Assembly: GCA_003646715.1 (NCBI GenBank)
Contig: QMLL01000036.1
Coordinates: 1 to 10,224, forward strand
Direction of reading: 5' to 3'
Length of the DNA stretch: 10,224 bases
DNA from: Deltaproteobacteria bacterium
Lineage (GTDB): Bacteria; Desulfobacterota; Syntrophobacteria; B119-G9
In this document: piece by piece, positions 1 to 7,529 of the stretch
How the letters are laid out: each line of letters starts with the position of its first letter
Numbering within the stretch: the stretch's first letter is position 1
Notes under the pieces: generated by a model
Told to the model about the DNA's origin: nothing
Databases searched by the model: none
Seen by the model: only the letters and a program-made list of their open reading frames with translations
Translations under genes and position numbers: made by a program

Positions 1-195
1 AACTCGACTTAAAAAGATGAGAACACTTAGCAGTGGAAGAACAGCAGTCACCGCCAAAGTGAATATTGGCGAACCAGTTCGCATATACCTTCAAATGGCT
101 CGCTAATGCAAATCTCTGGGGTCGGCAATATGGGCATTATCGGAAATTGCGTGTGACTATGTGTAAAAACAGTAGTAAAGAAGAATGGAAACGAT

Positions 196-2529
196 ATGAA
201 TTTAACAGAAGCAGACACTAAGGCAAAGCTCATCGACCCTGTTCTTCACCAGCATGGCTGGACAGAAGACCTTATCCGCCGTGAAGAGACAGAGCGTGGA
301 ATTGAGGTGATGGATGGCAAACCACGCCGAAGGGAACGGGGACGAGTAGATTATCTTTTGCGGGTGCGGGTCAACATCAACAGCCAGCCTGTTGCCATTG
401 CTTTGATCGAAGCGAAACGAAGCGATGAACCACCCGATAAGGGGCTTGAGCAGGCAAAGAAATACGCCCGGCTGAACAACGTGCCATTCGTATATTCTTC
501 CAACGGGTATCTCTTTGTAGAGTACGAGCGCTTCACAGGTAAGACTCGTGGACCGTTACCGTTAAGGGATTTCCCGACGCCGGCGGAACTTCGCAAACGC
601 TATGAGCAGGGAATCGGATTTTCGTTGGAGAGCGAAGTTTCCAAACCGCTTTTAGCCCCGTATCCGGGAGGAGAGGCGAGCAGGCGTTATTATCAAGATG
701 CTGCCATCCGTGCTGCTTTAGAAAAAATAGCCAGAGGTGAAAAACGCCTCCTTCTTTATCTTGCCACAGGCTCAGGAAAAACTTTCATCGCGGTTCACCT
801 TTTAAAGAAGATTGCAGATGCTGGACAGCTTCGCCGTGCCCTCTTTGTCTGCGACCGCGATGAGTTGCGCTCACAAGGGCTCACTGCCTTTCAAAATATT
901 TTCGGTGCTGACGCAGCAGAGGTAACCACGGACAACCCTCGGAAGAACGCCCGTATCCTCATTGCCACCTATCAGACACTTAATGTGGCAGGGGAGGATG
1001 AGGATGCCAAGTTTTTCATTGAAAACTATCCTGAAAATTACTTCAGCCATATTGTTATCGATGAATGTCATCGCAGCGCCTGGGGAAAATGGAGCATTGT
1101 GCTTCGCCGCAATCCAAAAGCTGTTCAGATAGGTCTTACCGCAACCCCGCGCTCATTTGAAGGAGGGACAGAGGAAGAGCGGGGGGAGGACGAAGAGATC
1201 ACCGCCAATAATCTCGAATACTTCGGTGAGCCCGTCTATGAATACGATATGGCACAAGGGATTGAGGATGGTTACCTTCCGGCCTGTGAGATCATAAAAA
1301 GGGAACTAAACCTTTATCTTACAGGTGTTTCCCGAGAGGATATTGAACGTCTGGGTGCCAAGGACGGCATCACCGGTCAACCTGTTATGGTGGCCGAAGC
1401 CCGTGAGTATTACGAAGCCCCCTCTTTCGAAGATATCATCCAGCTTCCTGATAGAGTCAAAATGATGTGCCAGGACCTTTTCGAAATGCTTCTTCAAACC
1501 GGTGGTCCTCATCAAAAGACCGTTATCTTTTGCACTCGAGATACCCACGCAGATGCAGTGGCTACTGAAATGGACAACCTCTACGCCGATTGGTGTGCCC
1601 AAAACGGACAGAAGCGCCTTGAGCCTTATGCTTTCAAGTGCACTGCCGCAGTGAGAGGAAGTCAGTATATCGCGGATTTACGGGGTTCAGAGCGTAGCCA
1701 CTTTATCGCCACTACCGTTGATTTGATAACCACTGGTGTTGATGTTCCAATACTTCGCAATGTCGTTTTCTTCAAATATGTTCGTTCTCCCATCTCTTTT
1801 CAGCAGATGATGGGGAGGGGGTCAAGGATTCATCTGCCTACGAATAAGTTGATGTTCAGGGTTTACGACTACACAAATGCCACACGCCTTTTGGGAAGAG
1901 AATTTAAGAGTCGCCCCAGTCCTACCCGAGAGCCAAAGGAGACCGAAGATAAAAGTAAAGAGAGGATAATTCGAGTAGAGGGTTTTGATGTTCATATTAA
2001 TCCTGCCGGGACCTATATTGTGACGGAGAAAGAGGGCAGATTGGCAATGGTGACGGTGGAAGAATACAAACAGAGATTAGCGGAGCGTCTTACGGCGGAG
2101 GCGAAATCTCTTGATGACTTTCGTAAACTCTGGATAGACCCCCAGAAACGAAGAGAACTCATCGAATCACTTCCTGATGATGGTAGTGGGCTGAGGTTGC
2201 TTCAAGAATTGCTGAGGAGGAAGGATTATGACCTATACGATATCCTTGTCGAGATTGGATACGCTATGGCTCCAAAGACAAGGGCTGAAAGGGTAGGGGC
2301 GCTCAAGTATAAACATGGCCGATGGATTAGGAATCTGCCTCCCAAAACGGCAAATACCCTGGTGGCCCTTGCTCATCAATTTGAGCGGGGTGGGACTGAG
2401 GAGTTGGAGAATCCCTATGTCTTTAATGCGCCGGATGTAGTAAAAGCTGGCGGTCTTGAGGCCTTAAAAGTCCTTGGTGAGCCGAAAGATATTGTCAACG
2501 AGACAAAGAGGAGGCTTTTTGCAGCATGA
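196..2529 (+). CDS. hsdR: Type I restriction enzyme subunit R (EcoEI-type HsdR)
   Basis: This is the ATP-dependent translocase and endonuclease subunit of a Type I RM complex; it cuts unmodified DNA when bound to HsdM2-HsdS. The 777 residues fit the short EcoEI_R family, well below the EcoKI-type length. An N-terminal PD-(D/E)xK nuclease is visible as D52, E72-A-K74 and Q86...Y90. SF2 helicase motifs follow: Walker A ATGSGKT (190-196), DECH (289-292), LTATP (314-318), TTGVD (512-516) and QMMGRGSR (537-544). The part after about residue 600 matches the position of the EcoEI_R C-terminal domain. ATG 196 is the only plausible start, because an in-frame TGA lies at 154-156 with no other start after it. 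The ribosome site is weak (purine-rich AAGAAGAATGG). The stop overlaps the next start by four bases (ATGA), implying translational coupling. No key motif is missing, so it looks active. Confidence 0.96.
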   Translation: MNLTEADTKAKLIDPVLHQHGWTEDLIRREETERGIEVMDGKPRRRERGRVDYLLRVRVNINSQPVAIALIEAKRSDEPPDKGLEQAKKYARLNNVPFVYSSNGYLFVEYERFTGKTRGPLPLRDFPTPAELRKRYEQGIGFSLESEVSKPLLAPYPGGEASRRYYQDAAIRAALEKIARGEKRLLLYLATGSGKTFIAVHLLKKIADAGQLRRALFVCDRDELRSQGLTAFQNIFGADAAEVTTDNPRKNARILIATYQTLNVAGEDEDAKFFIENYPENYFSHIVIDECHRSAWGKWSIVLRRNPKAVQIGLTATPRSFEGGTEEERGEDEEITANNLEYFGEPVYEYDMAQGIEDGYLPACEIIKRELNLYLTGVSREDIERLGAKDGITGQPVMVAEAREYYEAPSFEDIIQLPDRVKMMCQDLFEMLLQTGGPHQKTVIFCTRDTHADAVATEMDNLYADWCAQNGQKRLEPYAFKCTAAVRGSQYIADLRGSERSHFIATTVDLITTGVDVPILRNVVFFKYVRSPISFQQMMGRGSRIHLPTNKLMFRVYDYTNATRLLGREFKSRPSPTREPKETEDKSKERIIRVEGFDVHINPAGTYIVTEKEGRLAMVTVEEYKQRLAERLTAEAKSLDDFRKLWIDPQKRRELIESLPDDGSGLRLLQELLRRKDYDLYDILVEIGYAMAPKTRAERVGALKYKHGRWIRNLPPKTANTLVALAHQFERGGTEELENPYVFNAPDVVKAGGLEALKVLGEPKDIVNETKRRLFAA

Positions 2530-3938
2530 ACGAAGCCGGTCTGATTAAATTGATAGCATCCGGAGAAACTGAAACGGTAGAGTTCAAGGAGAGCCCGAAC
2601 GCCGCTTTTTATAAGACCATTTCGGCCCTGGCGAACACAAAAGGTGGGATAATTCTCCTCGGCGTGAACAAAAGAGGCAGCATTTCAGGGGTAAAGTCTT
2701 CGAGCGGACTTCTAGAGGACCTAACCAACCGTATTGTGAACAAACTATCCATCTATCCTGAAATAGAGACCATGGATATAGAGGGCAAGCGCGTTATTGC
2801 GGTTAACATTGCCTGTTCGGGTTATCCTGTCTCATACGAAGGTCGCTATTATGAACGAGTCGGAAACACTACCAGGGAGATGAAGCCAGAAAAGCTGCGG
2901 GCTTTGTTTTTGAAAGGCAAAACCTGGGACTCTCTCACAGGCGATTTTTCACTTGAAGAAATAGACCCTGAAATTATTCACCGCTTTATCCGTCTTGCCG
3001 TGGCAAAGAACAGGCTCACCGATGTATCTTTGGATGAGCCGCCACAGATCGTCTTGGGGAAGTTAGAGCTTATGACAGATGGGAAGCTGACCAATGGAGC
3101 AATCCTTCTTTTTGGCAAAAATCCCCAAAAACATTTTATTAATCTCTGCGTCCGAATAGGTCGTTTCAAGACACAGACCGTTATAATTGATGACAAATGG
3201 GTTAGGGGAGATCTTTTCCACCAGTTTGAAGAAGCGCTTAACATCGTGAGGCAACATATAAATGTTCGTTACGAAATAAAGGGGATAGAGCGAGAGGACA
3301 TCTGGGATTATCCTATTCCTGCCCTTCGTGAAGCGATACTGAATGCGCTTATACACAGAGATTATTTTGACATCGCAAATTTCATCGTGATAAAGGTGTA
3401 TGATGATCATATCTGGTTTTCTAACCCGGGTGGGCTTCCCGAAGGTATAACGGTCGAACAACTGAAAAGGCCACATCAATCATGTTTACGCAATCCTCTG
3501 ATTGCCAAAGTGTTTTATCTTGCTGGCTACATTGAGCAATATGGAAGCGGAACCATTCGGATGGTTGAATGGATGAAGGAGGCGGGTTTACCAGAGCCGG
3601 AGTACAAAGAGGAAATGGGCGGATTTTCGGTCTATTTCTACAAAGACATTTATACAGAGGAAAATCTGAGAAAAATGGGGTTAAACGATCGACAGATTAA
3701 GGCGGTGATGTATGTGAAGGAGAAGGGGAGGATTACGAATAAGGAATATCAGGAGATAGCAAAGGTTTCTAAACCAACCGCTTCAAGAGAACTTGCCGTG
3801 CTTGTAGATATGAATATGTTTGAACAACAAGGAGTTACTGGAAAAGGAACCTTTTACACATTGAAGAAGGACTCACAAAGGGCTCAAACGGCTCATAAAG
3901 GGCTCACAAAGGGCTCAAATGACAGTCAAGGTGATTAG
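2526..3938 (+). CDS. AlbA_2 / HATPase_c_4 / winged-helix putative regulator
   Basis: A 470-residue protein of the Schlafen-like AlbA_2 type, usually annotated as a putative DNA-binding or transcriptional regulator. The N-terminal AlbA_2 domain shows E19-F-K-E-S and the N/T-KGG turn (38-41) followed by a GIILLGV strand. A GHKL-like HATPase_c_4 region follows, with LREAILNALIHRDY (267-280), WFSNPGGLP (297-305) and the YGSGTIRM turn (339-346). A winged helix (about 386-447) precedes a low-complexity tail (449-470) rich in K, G, S, Q and T. That tail is encoded by the first block of a tandem-repeat tract running on past the stop codon. The start overlaps the hsdR stop (ATGA), so the two are probably co-translated. 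Such proteins occur in hsd operons, but their exact role there is not established. I infer control of hsd expression or of the RM complex. The end of the reading frame may vary between strains because it lies in repeats. Confidence 0.88.
   Translation: MNEAGLIKLIASGETETVEFKESPNAAFYKTISALANTKGGIILLGVNKRGSISGVKSSSGLLEDLTNRIVNKLSIYPEIETMDIEGKRVIAVNIACSGYPVSYEGRYYERVGNTTREMKPEKLRALFLKGKTWDSLTGDFSLEEIDPEIIHRFIRLAVAKNRLTDVSLDEPPQIVLGKLELMTDGKLTNGAILLFGKNPQKHFINLCVRIGRFKTQTVIIDDKWVRGDLFHQFEEALNIVRQHINVRYEIKGIEREDIWDYPIPALREAILNALIHRDYFDIANFIVIKVYDDHIWFSNPGGLPEGITVEQLKRPHQSCLRNPLIAKVFYLAGYIEQYGSGTIRMVEWMKEAGLPEPEYKEEMGGFSVYFYKDIYTEENLRKMGLNDRQIKAVMYVKEKGRITNKEYQEIAKVSKPTASRELAVLVDMNMFEQQGVTGKGTFYTLKKDSQRAQTAHKGLTKGSNDSQGD
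3871..3921 (+). repeat. Repeat block A, about 10-base unit like GGCTCAAAAG
   Basis: Five imperfect units of about 10 bases (core GGCTCAYAAAG) encode the S/Q/A/K/G-rich tail of the AlbA_2 protein and end just before its stop codon. The 26 bases at 3881-3906 recur with two mismatches at 4255-4280, about 374 bases downstream (block F). The same unit therefore flanks the other blocks. Confidence 0.8.
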
Positions 3939-3958
3939 TGAATATGAACTCAAACAAT

Positions 3959-4010
3959 TTGGCGATTAGTTGGCATTTAGTTGGCGATTTTGGCGGATAA
4001 TTGGCAATAG
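3959..4010 (+). repeat. Repeat block B, about 10-11-base unit TTGGCGATTAG
   Basis: Five consecutive units begin with TTGGC: 3959-3969, 3970-3980, 3981-3989, 3990-4000 and 4001-4010. They vary in the last bases (GATTAG, ATTTAG, GATT, GGATAA, AATAG). The array carries stops in the reading frame of the upstream gene and is not coding. The head-to-tail order and the 9-11 base spacing indicate slippage or serial duplication followed by drift. Confidence 0.8.
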
Positions 4011-4029
4011 ACCTAATGTATTATGAAAA

Positions 4030-4058
4030 CATTAAATGCATAATAGTTGCATTAAATG
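4030..4058 (+). repeat. Repeat block C, CATTAAATG direct repeat
   Basis: CATTAAATG occurs at 4030-4038 and again at 4050-4058, 20 bases apart, separated by an AT-rich spacer that itself resembles sequence just upstream (ATGTATTATG versus ATGCATAATA). This is a short and weak block, noted because it sits in line with the other repeat blocks. Confidence 0.5.
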
Positions 4059-4084
4059 GCAGACAATGGATCGGAGCGAAATAA

Positions 4085-4122
4085 CAGACATATCAGACAT
4101 GTTTCGGACATTTATCGGACAC
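4085..4122 (+). repeat. Repeat block D, 9-11-base unit CRGACATNT
   Basis: Four head-to-tail units are visible: CAGACATAT (4085-4093), CAGACATGTTT (4094-4104), CGGACATTTAT (4105-4115) and CGGACAC (4116-4122). The shared core is C(A/G)GACA. No gene covers it convincingly. Confidence 0.75.
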
Positions 4123-4179
4123 TCTAAAGGATGTTGATGGAAGGTTAAAGAATGTAACTGTGAAGGGGCTACCTATCAA

Positions 4180-4212
4180 TTGACTAATAAATGACTAATA
4201 ATTGACTAATGG
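4180..4212 (+). repeat. Repeat block E, 10-12-base unit TTGACTAATAA
   Basis: Three head-to-tail units share TGACTAAT, starting at 4180, 4192 and 4202. The unit is unrelated to those of blocks A-D. TTGACT resembles a -35 hexamer and recurs, but no matching -10 at good spacing is obvious, so I do not call a promoter. Confidence 0.75.
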
Positions 4213-4253
4213 ATAATGAAAGTAACGGCTAGGAAATGAAAGCTGACAAAAAG

Positions 4254-4316
4254 AGGCTCAAACGTCTCATAAAGGGGTCAAAGGAGCAATAAAGGGGCGC
4301 CAAACGGGCACAAGAG
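4254..4316 (+). repeat. Repeat block F, second copy of the block A unit
   Basis: About six degenerate units of 10-12 bases with the pattern G-C-T-C-A-A-A-G/C-G. The first 26 bases (4255-4280) match 3881-3906 at 24 of 26 positions by eye. A copy of the 3' end of the upstream regulator gene therefore lies close to hsdS, while the region between holds other repeat types. Confidence 0.75.
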
Positions 4317-4319
4317 ACG

Positions 4320-4360
4320 ATGATGCAAAAATGATGCAAAAGATGCAAAAATGAGCCAAA
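4320..4360 (+). repeat. Repeat block G, 9-11-base unit ATGATGCAAAA
   Basis: Units at 4320-4330 and 4331-4341 are identical (ATGATGCAAAA). They are followed by GATGCAAAA (4342-4350) and a diverged ATGAGCCAAA (4351-4360). Each unit offers ATG triplets. The last one, at 4351, opens the short frame that would feed into hsdS after a one-unit change in the next block. Confidence 0.8.
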
Positions 4361-4413
4361 TAAATAACTCCGAACTCCGAACTCCACACTCCCACCTGGC
4401 TGGCGATGGGTGA
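4351..4413 (+). CDS. 20-residue leader-like frame running into hsdS
   Basis: A short frame opens at ATG 4351 (M-S-Q-I-N-N-S-E-L...) and ends at TGA 4411-4413, which overlaps an ATG at 4413 of the hsdS frame (TGATG). No good ribosome site is seen before it. Adding one 7-base unit of block H, or removing two, would make this frame continue as N-S-T-L-P-P-G-W-R-W into HsdS. I therefore read it as the out-of-frame natural N-terminus of HsdS. An alternative is that it is a chance frame or a coupling leader. Confidence 0.4.
   Translation: MSQINNSELRTPHSHLAGDG
4366..4393 (+). repeat. Repeat block H, 7-base unit AACTCCG at the hsdS start
   Basis: Two perfect units AACTCCG (4366-4372, 4373-4379) are followed by AACTCCA (4380-4386) and a weaker CACTCCC (4387-4393). 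Seven is not a multiple of three, so each gain or loss of a unit shifts the reading frame leading into hsdS. The array is short, so present-day slippage would be slower than in long simple repeats. Confidence 0.75.
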
Positions 4414-5531
4414 TGTTAGGGGAGGTGTGTGAGTTCGAATACGGTTCAGGTTTGCCAGAACGAGATAGATTAAAAGGGTCTGTTCCGGTTTTTGGTTCAA
4501 ATGGTGTCGTTGGTTACCACAACGTGGCCATTACGCAAGGCTCAGCAATCATAATCGGGCGCAAGGGTTCGATTGGACAGGTGAATTACTCCGAGGTCCC
4601 CTCTTGGCCAATTGACACTACTTACTATGTTGATGCTTCTAAAACTTCTTGCGACCTACACTGGCTATATTGGTTGCTTAAGTGGTTAAGGCTTGATGTG
4701 CTTAATAAGGCAACAGGTGTGCCCGGCTTAAATCGCAACGACGCTTACCGGCAAGTTATCCCTCTTTGTCCTCTTCTCGAACAAAAACGCATCGCCGCAA
4801 AGATTCAGGAGCTGATGCAGGAGGTGGAGCGTGCCAGGGTTGCCTGCGAAAAACAGCTTGAGGCAGCCAAAGCCCTCCCCGCTGCCTACCTGCGCCAGGT
4901 CTTCGAAAGCGAAGAGGCAAAGAAGTGGGAGAGGAAGAGGTTAGGGGAGGTGCTGAGCGTTCTTGAGACTGGCAGTCGCCCAAAGGGTGTTGTTTTTGAA
5001 ATTAAAGAGGGGATACCTTCAATAGGAGCTGAGCATTTGAATTCTTTGGGTGGATTTAATCTTAACAATATTCGCTTCATTCCCGAAGAATTTTATCAGA
5101 CCATGAAAAGAGGGCAAATCCAAAAAAAAGATGTTCTGGTAGTTAAGGATGGGGCTACGACAGGGAAGGTTTCTTTTGTTGACGATAATTTTCCTTATGC
5201 TAAGGCAGCAATAAATGAGCATGTGTTTAGACTAAGAGGAAAGACCTTTTTAAATCAAGAATTTCTTTTTTGGTTTCTTTATTCACCGGCGGGGCAAAGT
5301 CAAATACAGCAAGAATTCCATGGCTCTGCTCAGGGTGGGATAAATCAAAAATTTGTTGATGCGATTTCTATTCCCCTTCCTTCTGTTCCTGTCCAGCAGC
5401 GTATTGCTTCGGACCTCAAGGAAAAGATGCTGGAGGTGGAGAAACTTCGCACTTCTATTGAAAAACAACTCGAAGCCATCAGTGTGTTACCACACGCAAT
5501 TTTAAGAAAAGCATTTAAGGGTGAGTTATGA
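4410..5531 (+). CDS. hsdS: Type I RM specificity subunit S (HsdS), N-terminus probably displaced
   Basis: HsdS recognises a split DNA target through two target-recognition domains (TRDs) and scaffolds HsdM and HsdR. The 373 residues read as TRD1 (about 1-115), conserved helical spacer (PLLEQKRIAAKIQ at 121-133, then a long helix to about 165), TRD2 (about 171-325) and a second spacer helix (VPVQQRIA from 326 to the end). The two halves repeat each other: G-L-N-R-N-D-A before the first spacer matches G-I-N-Q-K-F-V before the second. TRD2 opens with KKWERKRLGEV (171-181). The equivalent for TRD1 is P-P-G-W-R-W-V-M-L-G-E-V, whose first part lies upstream of GTG 4410 and has no start codon before TAA 4365-4367. 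GTG 4410 or ATG 4413 thus gives a slightly clipped protein, and neither has a clear ribosome site. The stop overlaps the helicase start. Confidence 0.9.
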   Translation: MMLGEVCEFEYGSGLPERDRLKGSVPVFGSNGVVGYHNVAITQGSAIIIGRKGSIGQVNYSEVPSWPIDTTYYVDASKTSCDLHWLYWLLKWLRLDVLNKATGVPGLNRNDAYRQVIPLCPLLEQKRIAAKIQELMQEVERARVACEKQLEAAKALPAAYLRQVFESEEAKKWERKRLGEVLSVLETGSRPKGVVFEIKEGIPSIGAEHLNSLGGFNLNNIRFIPEEFYQTMKRGQIQKKDVLVVKDGATTGKVSFVDDNFPYAKAAINEHVFRLRGKTFLNQEFLFWFLYSPAGQSQIQQEFHGSAQGGINQKFVDAISIPLPSVPVQQRIASDLKEKMLEVEKLRTSIEKQLEAISVLPHAILRKAFKGEL

Positions 5532-7411
5532 TGAATTTGCAGGAAATAGAGAAGAGAGCAAAACACGAAAAAGAGAGAATTATTCAGCACCGTGAAGGTC
5601 CCTCTATTGTAATTGCCGGTCCTGGTTCAGGTAAAACCACAACGTTGGCAGAAAGGTTGGTTGGCCTTTTCCGGGATGATAGCGACCCATCCCGTATTAT
5701 TGCTGTGACTTTTACAAATCACGCCGCAGACGAGATAAAGGAAAAAGTTATAAAAATATGCGAGAAATTAGGCTATGAGACGCCTGACTTACATATTAGC
5801 ACAATGCACTATTTAGCGAAAGGTTTACTACATCGCTATTCGGATAAGATAGGGTTGCCAACTTCCTTCCGAGTTGTAGGAAGACCCCAAGAAAATATTT
5901 TGCTTACAGATACTCGTATTGAATTAAAGCGAGAGAAGAGCAAACTCGACCGCTATCCCAGGAATACCTATCTTAAACGTTTCAAGGCAAATAGAGCGGG
6001 TATTTCTAATTTGGATACTGTGGCTAAAATTCCATCTAAAAGCGGTTTTGCTACCCAAGAACAATTTGATGAGTGCTATGACTCACCTCTTGATTATTAT
6101 CGTAGTATGGATTGGTATGATGTCGTTGCACTTGCAGTAAAACTATTGCGTGATAATAGAGATATCCTTGATGAGGTTACTAACCAGATCGACCATCTGC
6201 TTATAGATGAATATCAAGATTTGAACCGTGCAGACCAGGAGTTGATTTATTTGCTTGCAACGAAGGCTAAATCTCTAATGGTCTTTGGTGACGATGACCA
6301 AAGTATTTATCAAACTGGAAGATTCGCAAATCCCAGTGCTGTGAAAAGATTTAAGAAAATCTATGCCGATGCGAAAATCTACCGGCTTTCGGTATGCTGG
6401 CGGTGTGGGGCATTAATCATGGACGCAGCTTGGAAATTAATTGATGTGGATGGGAAACACTTGCCTGAGCGCATGCCCAAAGAAAAACCTATTACAAATC
6501 CTAAAAGGGGAACTGGTGAATTTAAAATAAAATCTTTTAAGAGTGAGAAAGCTGAGATACAGACCCTTAGTGATGAATTACAAAATGAGTTAAAAAAGAC
6601 ACCCCCTCCCAAAAACATTTTGATTCTCTTTCATGATAAAGAAATAGGGCAAAAATATTTCGATGCTTTGCAAACCCACGGTTTCCAGATCGAAAATCTA
6701 CTTGGTAAACAAACAGTTTCTGAAGCAGTCCTTTTGCTTTATGAGGTAATACGGCTTTTAAGCGACGAGTCAGATAATCTGGCTGCGAGGTTTTTACTTC
6801 AAAAATTATTTAAGTGGAAACCCGAGCGAATTGCTGAAGTCAGACGCATATCACACAATCAGAATAAATCTCTGTGGCAGACAGTGTCTGAGGATGATGA
6901 TACTTCGGGGATGATGAAATCTTGGTCAGAGAATTTTAAAAGATGGCGTCAAATGGATAATTTTGTTAAAATGTTGATTGAAATAGTTAAAGCTCTCGAA
7001 ATACATGGTGAGTCAGAGATACAAAAAATCCTTGCATGGTGTGACAAACAGCAAGACCTTACATTTCATAAACTTATAAATCGCTTAGAAAAGGGGGTTG
7101 ATTTTGAAGAACCAGCTCCAGTAGAAACGGCGGAAGACAGCCCCACTCGAATTATGATCATGACCATGCATGGCGCGAAAGGGTTAGATGCCGATGTGGT
7201 CTTTGTGCCAGCCCTCGAAGATGAACTGATGCCAAATCAATGGTATGAACCTGAACAACGTAGACTCCTATACGTTTCAATGACGAGAGCAAAAAGAAGG
7301 TTATTTTTGAGTTGGGCTTGGAGTCGTATCGGTCGAGCTACCTATCGCAGTCTTAATCGGGCTGAAACGCATAGAAAGCGTTCAAGATTTTTAGATGAAA
7401 TTGAAAGATAG
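5528..7411 (+). CDS. UvrD/PcrA-like superfamily 1 DNA helicase
   Basis: A 627-residue ATP-dependent helicase of the UvrD/Rep type, expected to move 3'-5' on single-stranded DNA. Motifs in order are Walker A AGPGSGKT (30-37), Ia VTFTNHAADEIKEK (60-73), DEYQD (227-231), GDDDQSIY (254-261), the motif IV region LSVCWRC (287-293), TMHGAKGLDADVVFVP (546-561) and RRLLYVSMTRAKRR (578-591). The usual G-W-R-G-A after motif III is replaced by Q-T-G-R-F, and the N-Y-R-S of motif IV by C-W-R-C, which marks a divergent subfamily. It ends shortly after motif VI with SRFLDEIE, and no nuclease or Tudor-like extension is present. The start overlaps the hsdS stop (ATGA at 5528; a second ATG at 5531 is equally possible), so it is coupled to hsdS. 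I infer a helper of the RM or defence locus rather than housekeeping UvrD. Confidence 0.92.
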   Translation: MMNLQEIEKRAKHEKERIIQHREGPSIVIAGPGSGKTTTLAERLVGLFRDDSDPSRIIAVTFTNHAADEIKEKVIKICEKLGYETPDLHISTMHYLAKGLLHRYSDKIGLPTSFRVVGRPQENILLTDTRIELKREKSKLDRYPRNTYLKRFKANRAGISNLDTVAKIPSKSGFATQEQFDECYDSPLDYYRSMDWYDVVALAVKLLRDNRDILDEVTNQIDHLLIDEYQDLNRADQELIYLLATKAKSLMVFGDDDQSIYQTGRFANPSAVKRFKKIYADAKIYRLSVCWRCGALIMDAAWKLIDVDGKHLPERMPKEKPITNPKRGTGEFKIKSFKSEKAEIQTLSDELQNELKKTPPPKNILILFHDKEIGQKYFDALQTHGFQIENLLGKQTVSEAVLLLYEVIRLLSDESDNLAARFLLQKLFKWKPERIAEVRRISHNQNKSLWQTVSEDDDTSGMMKSWSENFKRWRQMDNFVKMLIEIVKALEIHGESEIQKILAWCDKQQDLTFHKLINRLEKGVDFEEPAPVETAEDSPTRIMIMTMHGAKGLDADVVFVPALEDELMPNQWYEPEQRRLLYVSMTRAKRRLFLSWAWSRIGRATYRSLNRAETHRKRSRFLDEIER

Positions 7412-7423
7412 AGCGAGATTATT

Positions 7424-7517
7424 ATGAAGAACAAAAAATCAAACAGTTGCAAACTCACACCCCTTAATCCCTGAACGTCTATACAGCAAAGGCATCTGCA
7501 ATATTGCGGCAAATTAG
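7424..7517 (+). pseudogene. Remnant of an hsdM 5' end (copy A), two frameshifts
   Basis: ATG 7424 follows the helicase stop by 12 bases and reads M-K-N-K-K-S-N-S-C-K-L-T-P before a stop at 7472-7474. If an extra TT near 7465 and an extra TA near 7482 are ignored, the frame becomes K-L-T-P-Q-S-L-N-V-Y-S-K-G-I-C-N-I. This aligns with the start of the intact HsdM (K-I-T-T-P-Q-S-L-N-A-Y-I-K-N-I-C-D-I). Likeness ends near 7510, after about 29 codons, just before the ribosome site of the MNT gene. I infer that an hsdM once directly followed the helicase and lost everything but its start when the MNT-HEPN module arrived. It is not a functional gene. Confidence 0.8.
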
Positions 7518-7529
7518 AAAGGTGAAAAT

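Larger units (their letters stand above)
3939..4409. other. Long non-coding gap made of short degenerate repeats
   Basis: This 471-base gap between the regulator and hsdS contains no convincing gene. All three plus frames are broken by frequent stops (TAG, TAA, TGA). Most of the gap consists of successive blocks of 7-12 base quasi-repeats with different unit sequences, listed separately. It is clearly richer in A and T than the flanking genes. I see no clear sigma-70 promoter and no hairpin followed by a T run, so it is unclear whether transcription from hsdR reaches hsdS or restarts here. Confidence 0.8.

Noticed and set aside
2..106. Open frame at the left edge with ATG 17 (29 residues)
   Set aside because: Too short, no ribosome site, and no recognisable similarity. 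It could be the end of a gene outside the window, but nothing supports this.
48..233. Minus-strand 61-residue frame before hsdR
   Set aside because: It overlaps the hsdR start, has no recognisable domain or ribosome site, and looks like a chance frame.
3063..3479. 138-residue minus-strand frame inside the AlbA_2 gene
   Set aside because: It is a shadow frame; the plus strand has continuous domain matches there.
4180..4212. Promoter from the repeated TTGACT
   Set aside because: No -10 hexamer at suitable spacing, and the sequence is explained by the tandem repeat.
3871..4393. CRISPR array
   Set aside because: Units are only 7-12 bases, differ from block to block, and have no unique spacers or Cas genes nearby.
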